46,442 bases of DNA, taken from positions 1 through 46,442 of the forward strand of contig NZ_BJZT01000045.1 in NCBI RefSeq assembly GCF_007992175.1, given 5' to 3'. Positions within the stretch are counted from its first letter, which is position 1. Every line of letters starts with the position of its first letter. The translations under genes and the position numbers were made by a program. The notes under the pieces were generated by a model. That model worked only from the letters and a program-made list of their open reading frames with translations. It was not told the origin of the DNA and did no database searches. Positions 23,352 to 31,687 of this stretch are shown in pieces. Origin of the DNA: Methylobacterium haplocladii (lineage in GTDB: Bacteria; Pseudomonadota; Alphaproteobacteria; Rhizobiales; Beijerinckiaceae).

Positions 23352-24050
23352 TCAGGCGTCCGTAAACATCTCGTCGAACGAATAGCCCGAACCGCGCACG
23401 GTGCGGATCGGGTCGTTCTGCTTCGGGCGGTTGATGGCCTTGCGGAGGCGTCCGACATGAACGTCGACGGTGCGCTCGTCGATGTAGACGTCGTGGCCCC
23501 AGACGCCGTCGAGCAGCTGTTCTCGCGAAAAGACGCGGCCGGGGCTACGCATCAGGAATTCGAGCAGCTTGAACTCCGTCGGCCCGAGATGGATCTCGCG
23601 TCCCGAACGGCGGATGCGGTGACTGACACGGTCGAGCTCGATGTCGCCGGCATTGAGCGTGCCGGCGACATGGGTCGGTTTCGTCCGGCGCAAGAGGGCG
23701 CGCACGCGGGCGAGCAGTTCCGGCACCGAGAAAGGCTTGACGATGTAGTCGTCGGCGCCGGTGGCGAGGCCGCGGACCCGGTCGCCCTCTTCACCGCGGG
23801 CCGTGAGCATGATGACCGGCAGCCGCTCGGTCTCGCGGCGGGCGCGGATGCGCCGGCACAGCTCGATCCCCGACAGGCCGGGCACCATCCAGTCGAGCAG
23901 GATGAGATCGGGAAGCTGCTCGCGCAGCAGCAGGTCGGCCTCGTCGCCCCGGGTGGCGCAGACGACCTCGAAGCCCTCGGCTTCGAGGTTGTAGCGCAGA
24001 AGGGTCGTGAGGGACTCTTCGTCCTCGACGATCAGGATACGCGCGTTCAT
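23352..24050 (-). CDS. phoB: Phosphate response regulator PhoB
   Basis: A 232-residue OmpR-type response regulator. The receiver domain (about 1-120) has E10/E11 acidic residues, phospho-acceptor D53 in LILLDWMVPG, and K105 in DDYIVKPFS. The winged-helix domain (about 130-228) has LGPTEFKLLEFLMRSPGRVFSR and the recognition helix DERTVDVHVGRLRKAI. The sequence and the position after phoU identify PhoB, which binds Pho boxes under phosphate starvation. The sensor gene phoR is not in the window. The start ATG at 24050 is ten codons inside the longest frame. PhoU ends 33 bases upstream. Confidence 0.93.
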   Translation of the reverse strand: MNARILIVEDEESLTTLLRYNLEAEGFEVVCATRGDEADLLLREQLPDLILLDWMVPGLSGIELCRRIRARRETERLPVIMLTARGEEGDRVRGLATGADDYIVKPFSVPELLARVRALLRRTKPTHVAGTLNAGDIELDRVSHRIRRSGREIHLGPTEFKLLEFLMRSPGRVFSREQLLDGVWGHDVYIDERTVDVHVGRLRKAINRPKQNDPIRTVRGSGYSFDEMFTDA

Positions 24051-24083
24051 GGATCGCCCGGCGGGCTCAATTCGCTCCAAACC

Positions 24084-24797
24084 TTAGACGCTCGGCTCGA
24101 CCGTCGCATAGTTCGACGCGTCGTTCTTCGGGCGTTCTCCCGCCAGCGTTTCGCCGGTGACGAGGTAGTGGATCGTCTCGGCGATGTTGGTGGTGTGGTC
24201 GCCGATGCGCTCGACGTTCTTGGCGCAGAACAGCAGGTGCGTGCAGAACGAGATGTTGCGCGGGTCCTCCATCATGTAGGTCAGGAGCTCGCGGAAAAGA
24301 GAGTTGTAAAGCGCGTCGATGGCGCCGTCGCGCTCCCAGACGTCGTGGGCCGCGTCGAGGTTGCGGCTCGAATAGGCGTCGAGCACGTCCTTCAGCTGCT
24401 CCTGCACGAGATCGCTCATGTGCTCCACACCGAGCACGATCTTCTGCGGCTGGGTCTGGTCGGCAATCGCGACGACGCGCTTGGCGATGTTCTTGGCGAG
24501 ATCGCCGATCCGCTCGAGGTCGCCCGAGACGCGGATGCCGGAGATGGTCTCGCGCAAGTCGATGGCGAGGGGCTGGCGGCGCGCGATCAGCAGCACCGAG
24601 CGCTCCTCGATCTCGCGCTGGAGCAGATCGAGGCGCTTGTCGGCGGCGATGACGGCCTGGGCGAGCGTGGTGTCGCGGCGGACCAAAGCCACCGTGGCAT
24701 CGGTCATCATCTTCTCGGCGACGCCGCCCATCTCGGCGATCTGGCGGCGCAGGTCTTCGAGATCCTGATCGTAGGACGAGACGATGTGGTCGGGCAT
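24084..24797 (-). CDS. phoU: Phosphate signalling protein PhoU
   Basis: A 237-residue PhoU with two three-helix repeats, each holding the E/D-x-x-R-I-G-D metal-binding motif: SGDLERIGDLAKNIAKR near 90-106 and CAKNVERIGDHTTNIAE near 190-206. It links the Pst transporter to the PhoR/PhoB system and represses the regulon when phosphate is plentiful. It is 44 bases downstream of pstB and is in the same operon. The start MPDHIVSSYDQDL matches the usual family beginning. Confidence 0.95.
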   Translation of the reverse strand: MPDHIVSSYDQDLEDLRRQIAEMGGVAEKMMTDATVALVRRDTTLAQAVIAADKRLDLLQREIEERSVLLIARRQPLAIDLRETISGIRVSGDLERIGDLAKNIAKRVVAIADQTQPQKIVLGVEHMSDLVQEQLKDVLDAYSSRNLDAAHDVWERDGAIDALYNSLFRELLTYMMEDPRNISFCTHLLFCAKNVERIGDHTTNIAETIHYLVTGETLAGERPKNDASNYATVEPSV

Positions 24798-24841
24798 GTC
24801 GAAGGCTCCGGCGTGGGCCAGTACGATAGGTGTCGGGGGGC

Positions 24842-25657
24842 TCAGCCGAAGCGGCCGGTGATGTAGTCCTGAGTCTGCCGCTTGTCCGGGTTCATGAAGA
24901 TCTTCGTCGTCGGCGCGAACTCGATGAGTTCGCCGAGATACATGAAGGCCGTGAACTGCGAGATGCGCGCGGCCTGCTGCATGTTGTGCGTGACGATGAC
25001 GATCGTGAACTCGGTGCGCAGCTGCTCGATCAGCTCCTCGATGCGGCCGGTGGAGATCGGGTCGAGGGCCGAGGTCGGCTCGTCGAACAGGATCACTTCC
25101 GGGCGCTGCGCCACCGAGCGGGCGATGCAGAGACGCTGCTGCTGGCCGCCGGAGAGCCCGGTGCCCGACTGCTTCATCTTGTCCTTGACCTCGTCCCAGA
25201 GCGCGGCCTTGCGCAGCGCATCCTCGACGCGGCCGTCGAGCTCGGACTTCGGCAGGCGCTCGTAGAGGCGCAGGCCGAAGGCGACGTTGTCGTAGATCGA
25301 CATCGGGAAGGGCGTGGGCTTCTGGAAGACCATGCCGACGCGGGCGCGCAGCTCGTTGAGGTCGACCTTGGGGTCGAGCACGTTCTGCCCGTCGAGCAGG
25401 ATCTGCCCTTCGGCGCGCTGCTCCGGATAGAGCGAGTAGATCCTGTTGAAGGTGCGCAGCAGCGTCGACTTCCCGCAGCCCGACGGGCCGATCAACGCCG
25501 TGACCTGACGGTCGTGGAAGTTGAGGTTGACGTTCTTCAGGCCGTGGAACTGGCCATAGTAGAAGTTCAGATCCTTGACGGCGATGCGGACCGGCGCGGA
25601 TTCGTTGGCCGGGTTGCGGCCGGCGAGCTGGCCGCTCATCGAGGTTGTCGGGCTCAT
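24842..25657 (-). CDS. pstB: Phosphate ABC transporter ATPase PstB
   Basis: A 271-residue ATPase with Walker A GPSGCGKST (57-65), Q-loop MVFQKPTPFPMSIYDNV, signature LSGGQQQRLCIAR, Walker B VILFDEPTSALD and switch IVTHNMQQAARIS. The phosphate-family markers NFYYG and IYDNVAFG are present. It drives the PstC/PstA channel at the inner membrane. About 20 residues precede the conserved start of the domain, which is common in alphaproteobacterial PstB. It lies 40 bases after pstA. Confidence 0.96.
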   Translation of the reverse strand: MSPTTSMSGQLAGRNPANESAPVRIAVKDLNFYYGQFHGLKNVNLNFHDRQVTALIGPSGCGKSTLLRTFNRIYSLYPEQRAEGQILLDGQNVLDPKVDLNELRARVGMVFQKPTPFPMSIYDNVAFGLRLYERLPKSELDGRVEDALRKAALWDEVKDKMKQSGTGLSGGQQQRLCIARSVAQRPEVILFDEPTSALDPISTGRIEELIEQLRTEFTIVIVTHNMQQAARISQFTAFMYLGELIEFAPTTKIFMNPDKRQTQDYITGRFG

Positions 25658-25697
25658 CGGGTCAGAGTCCTTGGTGGGTTGGCGGAGCGGGGTGCGA

Positions 25698-26603
25698 TCA
25701 GCGCGCCCGCTGGTCCTTGACGACGAGGCGCGCGACGATCGACAGCGCCAGGATGGTGACGGTGATGAGCAGGGCGCCGGCCCAGGCGAGGCTCTGCCAG
25801 TTCTGGTAGGGCGAGAGCGCGAACTGATAGATCATCACCGGCAGGTTCGGGATGCCGCCGAGCAGGTTGGCGTTGAACCAGCTGTTGTTGTTGAGCGCTG
25901 TGAAGAGCAGCGGCGCGGTCTCGCCGGCGATGCGGGCCAGCGCCAGGAGGATGCCGGTGACGATGCCGGCCGAGGCCGCCCGCCAGGTCACGCTCTTGAT
26001 GACGTGCGAGGGCGGCGCGCCGAGCGCCACGCCGGCCTCGCGCATCTGGCTCGGCACCAGCCGCAGCATGTCCTCGGTGGTGCGCACGATGACGGGGGTG
26101 GCGATGATGGCCAGCGCCACGCCGCCGGCCCAGCCCGAATAGGTCCCCATCGGCCGCACCATCAGGGTGTAGACGAACAGGCCGATCAGGATCGAGGGCG
26201 CCGAGAGCAGGATGTCGTTGAGGAAGCGGATCAGGTCGGCGAGCTTGGAGTTGCGGCCGTACTCGGCGAGGTAGGTTCCGGCCATCACGCCGACCGGCGT
26301 CGCGATGACGATGCCGATGACCGTCAGCACGAGGCTGCCGAGGATGGCGTTGGCGATTCCGCCGCCTTCCGAACCCGGGCCTGGGGTCGGCTGGGTGAAG
26401 ATCATGGGCGAGAAGCCCTTGATGCCCTCGACGATGAGCATCAGCAGGATCGAGCCCAGAACGACGATCCCGATGAGCGTCGCCAGCGTGCTCGCCGTGA
26501 TCAGGATCTTGTCGGCGATACGCCGCCCTGGGCGGACGCGGTTGGCGCGCGGCGGGAAGGAGCCGGCCGGAGCCGTGGCGAGGATGGGATTGCGGGCGTC
26601 CAT
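25698..26603 (-). CDS. pstA: Phosphate ABC transporter permease PstA
   Basis: A 301-residue membrane protein with six hydrophobic helices (first at about 33-60). It has the permease signature segment with EAGVALGAPPSHVIKSVTWR, which contains the EAA loop that docks on PstB. It forms the inner-membrane phosphate channel with PstC. The N-terminus is a little long and basic before the first helix. It follows pstC by 19 bases and is co-transcribed with it. Confidence 0.94.
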   Translation of the reverse strand: MDARNPILATAPAGSFPPRANRVRPGRRIADKILITASTLATLIGIVVLGSILLMLIVEGIKGFSPMIFTQPTPGPGSEGGGIANAILGSLVLTVIGIVIATPVGVMAGTYLAEYGRNSKLADLIRFLNDILLSAPSILIGLFVYTLMVRPMGTYSGWAGGVALAIIATPVIVRTTEDMLRLVPSQMREAGVALGAPPSHVIKSVTWRAASAGIVTGILLALARIAGETAPLLFTALNNNSWFNANLLGGIPNLPVMIYQFALSPYQNWQSLAWAGALLITVTILALSIVARLVVKDQRAR

Positions 26604-26622
26604 GGGTCGAGGCTCCCGGCGC

Positions 26623-27597
26623 TCAGGCGAGCTTCGCGCGGCGCGTCAGCAGCCGGGCGATGATCAGGACGATGAAGGTGATGACGAAGAGCAGGCAGCC
26701 GAGCGCCATCAGGGCGTTGAGCTGCATGCCGTCGGCCTCGTTGAACTCGTTGGCGATGCGCGAGGCGATGGTCGAGCCGGGATCGAAGATCGAGGCCGAC
26801 AGCCGGTTCGCGTTGCCGATGACGAAGGTCACGGCCATGGTTTCGCCCAGCGCGCGGCCGAGGCCGAGCATGATCGCGCCGATGATCGACACCGAGGCCT
26901 GCGGCACCAGCACGTGGCGCACGACCTCCCAGGTGGTGCAGCCGATGCCGTAGGCGCTCTCGCGGAGCACGGTGGGGATCTGGTCGAGCATGTCGCGGGT
27001 GATCGAGGCCACGAAGGGCACGATCATGATCGCGAGGATGATGCCGGCGGTGAGGATGCCGACGCCGGAGGGCACCCGGGCGTAGAGCAGAGAGCCGACG
27101 ATCGGCAGGCCCTCGAAGACGTTCGAGACCGGGGTCTGCACGAACCGCGCGAACAGCGGCGCGAAGATGAACAGTCCCCACATGCCGTAGATGATGCTCG
27201 GCACCGAGGCGAGCAGCTCGATGGTCATCGAGACGGGCTTGCGGGCCCAGCCGGGGCAGAGCTGAGTCAGGTAGATTGCGATGCCGAGCGAGATCGGCAC
27301 CCCGATCAGCAGGGCTAGGAACGCGGAGGCGAGCGTGCCGATGACGGCGACGAGGGCGCCGTATTGCTCGGTGCCGATGTTCCAGGCGCTCGAGGTGACG
27401 AAGCCGAAGCCGAACTCGCGAAACGCCGGCCAGCCGCCATAGACGATCGAGCCGAGGATGCCGGCGAGCACCAGCAGCACGAGCAGCGCGGAGCCGAGGG
27501 ACGCGGCCCGGAAGGCCCGGTCCAGGCCCTTGCTGGGGCCTTTGCGGACCGGGCGTGCCTCTCGGGCCAAGACGATGGATTGGGTCAACGCGGTCAT
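26623..27597 (-). CDS. pstC: Phosphate ABC transporter permease PstC
   Basis: A 324-residue inner-membrane permease with about six helices. Segments include LLASVPSIIYGMWGLFIFAPL, MIVPFVASITRDML and the EAA-type loop RESAYGIGCTTWEVVRHVLVP. It pairs with PstA for high-affinity phosphate import. The gap of 201 bases to pstS contains a palindromic repeat cluster, which may lower read-through from the very highly expressed binding protein gene. Confidence 0.94.
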   Translation of the reverse strand: MTALTQSIVLAREARPVRKGPSKGLDRAFRAASLGSALLVLLVLAGILGSIVYGGWPAFREFGFGFVTSSAWNIGTEQYGALVAVIGTLASAFLALLIGVPISLGIAIYLTQLCPGWARKPVSMTIELLASVPSIIYGMWGLFIFAPLFARFVQTPVSNVFEGLPIVGSLLYARVPSGVGILTAGIILAIMIVPFVASITRDMLDQIPTVLRESAYGIGCTTWEVVRHVLVPQASVSIIGAIMLGLGRALGETMAVTFVIGNANRLSASIFDPGSTIASRIANEFNEADGMQLNALMALGCLLFVITFIVLIIARLLTRRAKLA

Positions 27598-27648
27598 CCG
27601 CTGGAGCTCTTCGGTGCGGGGGCGTTTAGCGCGGGTTGAGCGGGCTGT

Positions 27649-27793
27649 CCCCTCTCCCCTCCGCGGGAGAGGGTGGCCCCTGCGTTAGCAGGGGTCGGGA
27701 GAGGGGAGCGCGTTATCCGGAGAGTGCGGAGCCGCCCCTCTCCCGCCTCGCATCCGCGAGGCACCCTCCCCCGCAGAGCGGGGGAGGGTTGAA
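27649..27793. repeat. GC-rich palindromic repeat cluster between pstS and pstC
   Basis: Several hairpins of the CCTCTCCC/GGGAGAGG family occur in tandem: CTCTCCCCTCCGCGGGAGAG, CCCCTGCGTTAGCAGGGG and CCTCCCCCGCAGAGCGGGGGAGG. The last begins a few bases from the pstS stop. It can form stable RNA structure and may act as a processing site or attenuator between pstS and pstC. Confidence 0.75.
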
Positions 27794-27798
27794 CCATC

Positions 27799-28845
27799 TC
27801 ACATGCCCGAGACGGGCTTTCCGTCCTTGCCCTTGATGCCCTTCCACTCGTCGTGGATCAGCGCGACGACGTTGTCCGGCAGCGGCACGTAGTCGAGGTC
27901 GATGGCGAGCTTGTCGCCGTTCTTGTAGGCCCAGTCGAAGAACTTGAGCACGTCGGCGGCCTTGGCCGGGTCGGCGGGCTCCTTGTAGACCAGGATGAAG
28001 GTCGCGGCCGTGATCGGCCAAGCCTCGTCGCCGGCCTGGTTGGTCAGCGAGATGCCGAAGCCGGGCTGGGCCTTCCAGTCGGCGCTGGCGGCGGCGGCCT
28101 GGAACGCCTTGTCGTCGGGGAGCGGGAACTTGCCGGCCTTGTTCTCGATGAGGGCGTAGGCGAGCTTGTTCTGCTTGGCATAGGCCGACTCGACGTAGCC
28201 GATGGCGTTCGGGACCTGCTTGACGGTGGCGGTCACGCCCTCGTTGCCCTTGCCGCCCTGTCCCGCGGGCCAGGAGATCGTCGTCGCGGCACCGAATTCC
28301 TTCTTCCAGCCCTCGGAGACCGCCGAGAGGTAGGTCGTGAAGATGTTGGTCGTGCCGGAGGCATCCGAGCGGTAGACCGGGGTGATGGTCGCGTCCGGGA
28401 GCTTGAGGCCGTCGTTGAGCTTGGCGATCTTCGGATCGGACCACTTGGAGATCCGGCCGGCATAGATGTCGGCGATGATGTCGCCGGTCAGCTTGAGCTT
28501 GCCCGGTTCGAGGCCCGCGATGTTCACCACGGTGACCACGCCGCCCATGACGGTCGGGAACTGGACGAGCCCGTCCTTCTCGAGCTGCGCGCCCTTGAGC
28601 GGCGCGTCGGTAGCGCCGAAATCGACGGTCTTGGCCTGGATCTGCTTGATGCCGCCGCCGGAGCCGATCGACTGGTAGTTCAAGCCGGTGCCGGTGTCCT
28701 TGCGGTAGGCTTCGGCCCACTTCGAATAGACCGGGAAGGGGAAGGTGGCGCCGGCGCCGGTGATGTCGCCGGCAAGCGCCGAGGAGGCGAGCTGAACGGT
28801 CGCGAGACCGATGGCCAGCGCGAAGGTGAAGGGTTTCACGTGCAT
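27799..28845 (-). CDS. pstS: Periplasmic phosphate-binding protein PstS
   Basis: A 348-residue binding protein with signal peptide MHVKPFTFALAIGLATVQLA... (cleavage near ALA-G). The PstS hallmarks are ITGAGATFPFPVYSKWAEAY, SIGSGGGIKQI, DFGATDAPL, YRSDASGTTNIFTTYL and WPAGQGGKGNEGV, which hold the phosphate-contacting residues (Ser, Arg, Asp, Thr). It delivers phosphate to PstCAB. It is the first gene of the operon and is preceded by a three-unit Pho-box array. The start at 28845 is chosen by the signal peptide; the frame stays open further upstream. Confidence 0.95.
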   Translation of the reverse strand: MHVKPFTFALAIGLATVQLASSALAGDITGAGATFPFPVYSKWAEAYRKDTGTGLNYQSIGSGGGIKQIQAKTVDFGATDAPLKGAQLEKDGLVQFPTVMGGVVTVVNIAGLEPGKLKLTGDIIADIYAGRISKWSDPKIAKLNDGLKLPDATITPVYRSDASGTTNIFTTYLSAVSEGWKKEFGAATTISWPAGQGGKGNEGVTATVKQVPNAIGYVESAYAKQNKLAYALIENKAGKFPLPDDKAFQAAAASADWKAQPGFGISLTNQAGDEAWPITAATFILVYKEPADPAKAADVLKFFDWAYKNGDKLAIDLDYVPLPDNVVALIHDEWKGIKGKDGKPVSGM

Positions 28846-29169
28846 CTCCGTGTCTGTCGGGCGAACGGCCTCGGCGCGGTCGCCGGGCTGTCGCGGGCAT
28901 GTGCCCTGCCCTTTCGGCAGTGCGGCATTAGCCTCTCGACGCAGCCGGCCATATGACCGCGACATGACACGCCGATGACATCCACCGGCTACGCTCACGG
29001 ATGCGTGAGGACGAAGTGTAAAAGTCTTGGTGTCGGCCGGTTCGCAGAAAATCCGAACCGCTTTGCCGATCCGTGCGTTCTGGATGCTCAGGCTCGACGC
29101 CGCCGGTTGCACCCGGGTGGATTCGGGCGAGTATCGGCGTTCGTGGGACTGGATTTGGAGAAGCTCGAC
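28846..29169. other. Control region upstream of pstS
   Basis: A 324-base divergent gap between pstS and a small plus-strand ORF. It contains the Pho-box array and presumably the pstS promoter between it and the start codon. I found no other feature I can support. Confidence 0.5.
28953..28980 (-). promoter_or_regulatory. Pho-box array (three 11-bp direct repeats)
   Basis: On the minus strand the units TGTCAT, TGTCAT and GGTCAT begin exactly 11 bases apart (plus-strand positions 28975-28980, 28964-28969 and 28953-28958). This is the spacing and sequence of PhoB boxes. The array lies 108-135 bases upstream of the pstS start codon and should bind phosphorylated PhoB encoded at the end of the same operon. 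Confidence 0.85.
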
Positions 29170-29433
29170 GTGGCGGCAAAACCGCCCTCACCTGTCGACG
29201 GCGGAGCGCCGGTCGATCCGCAGGATGCGGCCTTCCTCGCCCTTCACGGCGAACGCGAAGGGCTGGAGCGGGAGCTGACGCTGGTTCAGCAGCAGCAGCG
29301 GTTCGGGACGGAAGAGGCAGGGATCGAGCGGGCGCGCCGGCGCGAGGCCTCGCTGCTCCTGGATCTCGACCGCGTGATGACGCTGATCCGGGCCGCCGAG
29401 TATCGTCGCCAGCCCGGCGCGCGGCGCTGGTAG
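29170..29433 (+). CDS. Small coiled-coil hypothetical protein, 87 aa
   Basis: An 87-residue charged protein with a Pro/Asp-rich beginning (AAKPPSPVDGG) and then a long heptad-like helix from about residue 25 to 80 (ALHGEREGLERELTLVQQQQ and the following RRREASLLLDLDRVMTLIR). The GTG start is inferred from GGAG nine bases upstream; the frame itself opens at 28975. The product is not recognised. It runs away from pstS, so a link to phosphate control is possible but not shown. Confidence 0.5.
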   Translation: MAAKPPSPVDGGAPVDPQDAAFLALHGEREGLERELTLVQQQQRFGTEEAGIERARRREASLLLDLDRVMTLIRAAEYRRQPGARRW

Positions 29434-29489
29434 AGCTCGGTCATCCCGACGACCGATGCCGTGATTGGTCGACGCGTACGGCTGTCGGA

Positions 29490-29696
29490 TCAGGCGGCCG
29501 AGCGGCGCTGGTCGCGTTCCTTGTGACGCAGGCGCAGCAACAGATCGATCTGTGCGTCCGGGATAGGCTGAGCTTCGACCGTGCCTTCGTAGACAGCCCG
29601 CAAAGCGGTGCCGAGACGCTCGCGTGTCTCGCCGCTCATGGCGGGATGCATCCGGTCGGAGCCGTGGGCGTCGGTCTGACGTGCAACCTGTGCCAT
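29490..29696 (-). CDS. NepR-like anti-sigma factor
   Basis: A 68-residue protein whose C-terminal half fits the NepR pattern: RLGTALRAVYEGTVEAQPIP, then DAQIDLLLRL (helix 1, PIPD turn, helix 2). NepR sequesters EcfG-type sigma factors and is displaced by phosphorylated PhyR in the general stress response of alphaproteobacteria. No phyR or ecfG gene is seen next to it, so it is likely a second, unlinked NepR. The start is chosen at MAQVARQ; an ATG eight codons upstream is possible. It lies 127 bases downstream of recN on the same strand. Confidence 0.7.
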   Translation of the reverse strand: MAQVARQTDAHGSDRMHPAMSGETRERLGTALRAVYEGTVEAQPIPDAQIDLLLRLRHKERDQRRSAA

Positions 29697-29823
29697 GGAC
29701 GGAACCCTGATTCTGCACATCGAAGCGGTTAACGACCGCGTGAATTTATCGTCGCGAATCAAACTCGCCCAACGTGGTTAACAAAGGTTTATGGTTAAGG
29801 TTATCTTTTTGTCGCGCATTGGA

Positions 29824-31497
29824 TCAGGCATCCGACGACTGTAGCAATCGCGCCGCAGCGGCACGCGCCTCGTCGGTGACTGTGGCGCCAGCAAGCATCC
29901 GGGCGATTTCTTCCCGTCGCGCCTCGCTTGCGAGCGACGCGACGCGGGTGGCGACACGGTCGGCGCCGCGCACGGCGTCCTTGGCGATCAGGAAATGCGT
30001 GTTCGCACGGGCGGCGACCTGCGGCGCATGCGTGACGGAGACGACCTGCACCCGCTCGGACAGCCGGGCGAGCCGCGCCCCGATGGCATCGGCCACGGCA
30101 CCGCCGACGCCGGTATCGATCTCGTCGAAGATCAGCGTCGGGGCCGAACCCTTGTCGGCGAGTACCACCTTCAGCGCCAGCATGAAGCGTGAGAGTTCGC
30201 CGCCGGAGGCGACCTTCATCATCGGTCCGAGCTTGGTGCCGGGGTTGGTCTGGGCGTGGAACTCGACGCGGTCGATGCCGGCGGCATCGCGCGAGTCCGG
30301 ATCGATGACGATCTGCGTGATGAAGCGGGCGCGCTCCAGTTTCAGCGGCGGCAACTCGGCCTTCACCGAGGCGTCGAGAGATTTGGCCGCGCGCGCACGC
30401 CCCTCGCTGAGCGTCTTCGCTGCCTTGGCGAAGGCTGCCTCGGCTTCGTCGCGGTCACGCTCCAGACCACCCAAGGCCTCCTCGCCGGCATCGATCGCGG
30501 CGACATCCGCCTCGTATCGCTCGCGCAGCCGCGCAAGGTCGTCGGCGGCGACGTCGTACTTTCGCGAGGCCGCACGGAGCGTGAACAGGCGCTCTTCGGC
30601 ACGCTCGAGTTCGCGCGGATCGAATTCGGCTTCCAGGATCGCCGCATCGATGACGGCGCGGGCCTCGTCCAGTGCCGTAAGGGCAGCGTCCAGCGCCGCG
30701 ACGCAAGGCTCGACCAGGCTCGGCGCCTGGCCCGCACGCCGTTCGAGCTTGCGCACGGCCGAGGAGAGATGCGCCGCGCCCGAGTTCGGGCCGCCGACGG
30801 CGTCCAGCGCCTCCTGAAGGTCCCGGGCGATCTTTTCTCCCTGCTGCATTACGGAGCGGCGCTCGGCGAGCATGGCCTCCTCGCCGGTCTGCGGGTCGAG
30901 CGTCGCCAGTTCCGCGACGGCGTGGCGCAGGAAGTCGGCTTCCTTGCGCGCGGCGTCGACGCGGGCGCGGTGCTCGGCCAGCTTCTCGCGGGCGGCCCTG
31001 ACGCGCTTGGCCGCTTGCGCGGTGGCGGCGAGCGGTTTCTGCAGGCCGCCGAAGGCGTCGAGGATGGCGCGGTGACTCGCGGGATCGGCGAGCGCCCGGT
31101 CGTCGTGCTGGCCGTGGATTTCGACGAGGGCCGCCCCGATCGATCGCAGCACCTGAACGCCGACGGGCTGGTCGTTGACGAAGGCGCGGGTGCGGCCGTC
31201 CGCGAACTGCGTGCGGCGCAGGATCAGGTCGCCCTCGGTGTCGATCTCGGCGTCACGGGCGATCGCGCGGGCGGGATGGTCGAGGGGGGCGTCGAAAACC
31301 GCGGTGACGCCGCCCTGCGGCTGGCCGTGGCGCACGAGGCCGCCGTCGCCACGCCCGCCGAGCGCCAGTGCGAAGGCGTCGAGCAGGATCGACTTGCCCG
31401 CGCCGGTTTCCCCCGTCAGGACGCTCAGCCCTTCGGAAAAGTTCAGCGCGAGCTTATCGATGAGAACGATGTCACGGATCGCGAGCTGGACGAGCAT
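29824..31497 (-). CDS. recN: DNA repair protein RecN
   Basis: A 557-residue SMC-like ATPase for double-strand break repair. The N-terminal Walker A is GETGAGKS (29-36). It is followed by FVNDQPVGVQVLRSIGAALV and EIHGQHDDRALAD, a long coiled-coil middle (about 150-400), and the C-terminal ATPase half with VASGGELSRFMLALKVVLAD (signature) and LIFDEIDTGVGG (Walker B). The length is normal for the family. It follows bamD by 190 bases, a gene order common in alphaproteobacteria. Confidence 0.96.
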   Translation of the reverse strand: MLVQLAIRDIVLIDKLALNFSEGLSVLTGETGAGKSILLDAFALALGGRGDGGLVRHGQPQGGVTAVFDAPLDHPARAIARDAEIDTEGDLILRRTQFADGRTRAFVNDQPVGVQVLRSIGAALVEIHGQHDDRALADPASHRAILDAFGGLQKPLAATAQAAKRVRAAREKLAEHRARVDAARKEADFLRHAVAELATLDPQTGEEAMLAERRSVMQQGEKIARDLQEALDAVGGPNSGAAHLSSAVRKLERRAGQAPSLVEPCVAALDAALTALDEARAVIDAAILEAEFDPRELERAEERLFTLRAASRKYDVAADDLARLRERYEADVAAIDAGEEALGGLERDRDEAEAAFAKAAKTLSEGRARAAKSLDASVKAELPPLKLERARFITQIVIDPDSRDAAGIDRVEFHAQTNPGTKLGPMMKVASGGELSRFMLALKVVLADKGSAPTLIFDEIDTGVGGAVADAIGARLARLSERVQVVSVTHAPQVAARANTHFLIAKDAVRGADRVATRVASLASEARREEIARMLAGATVTDEARAAAARLLQSSDA

Positions 31498-31634
31498 GCC
31501 GCGCGGCGGACCCCGGTTGTGAAACGCCGTCGCTGTCTAGAGCGCGCTCCGCCGAAGGGGAACCCGGTTCGGCGCAAGAGAGCGCGACAAGGCGTAATAG
31601 CGGAACCAACGCAGAACTCACGCCCAAAATGAGA

Positions 31635-31664
31635 AAGGGCGGAAGCGTCGCCGCTCCCGCCCTT
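31635..31664 (-). terminator. Hairpin terminator after bamD
   Basis: Arms AAGGGCGG (31635-31642) and CCGCCCTT (31657-31664) enclose a second small stem AGCG/CGCT with a TCGC loop. On the minus strand it is followed by CTCATTTTGGG, a short T-run. It sits 23 bases past the bamD stop and should separate bamD from recN. Confidence 0.6.
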
Positions 31665-31687
31665 CCCGATGATGTGCTGCGCCGCGC

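Noticed and set aside
23188..23458. Small open frames across the inverted repeat at 23251
   Set aside because: The same ECERQRSNPGP-like peptide arises from both strands because the element is palindromic; this is repeat translation and not a gene.
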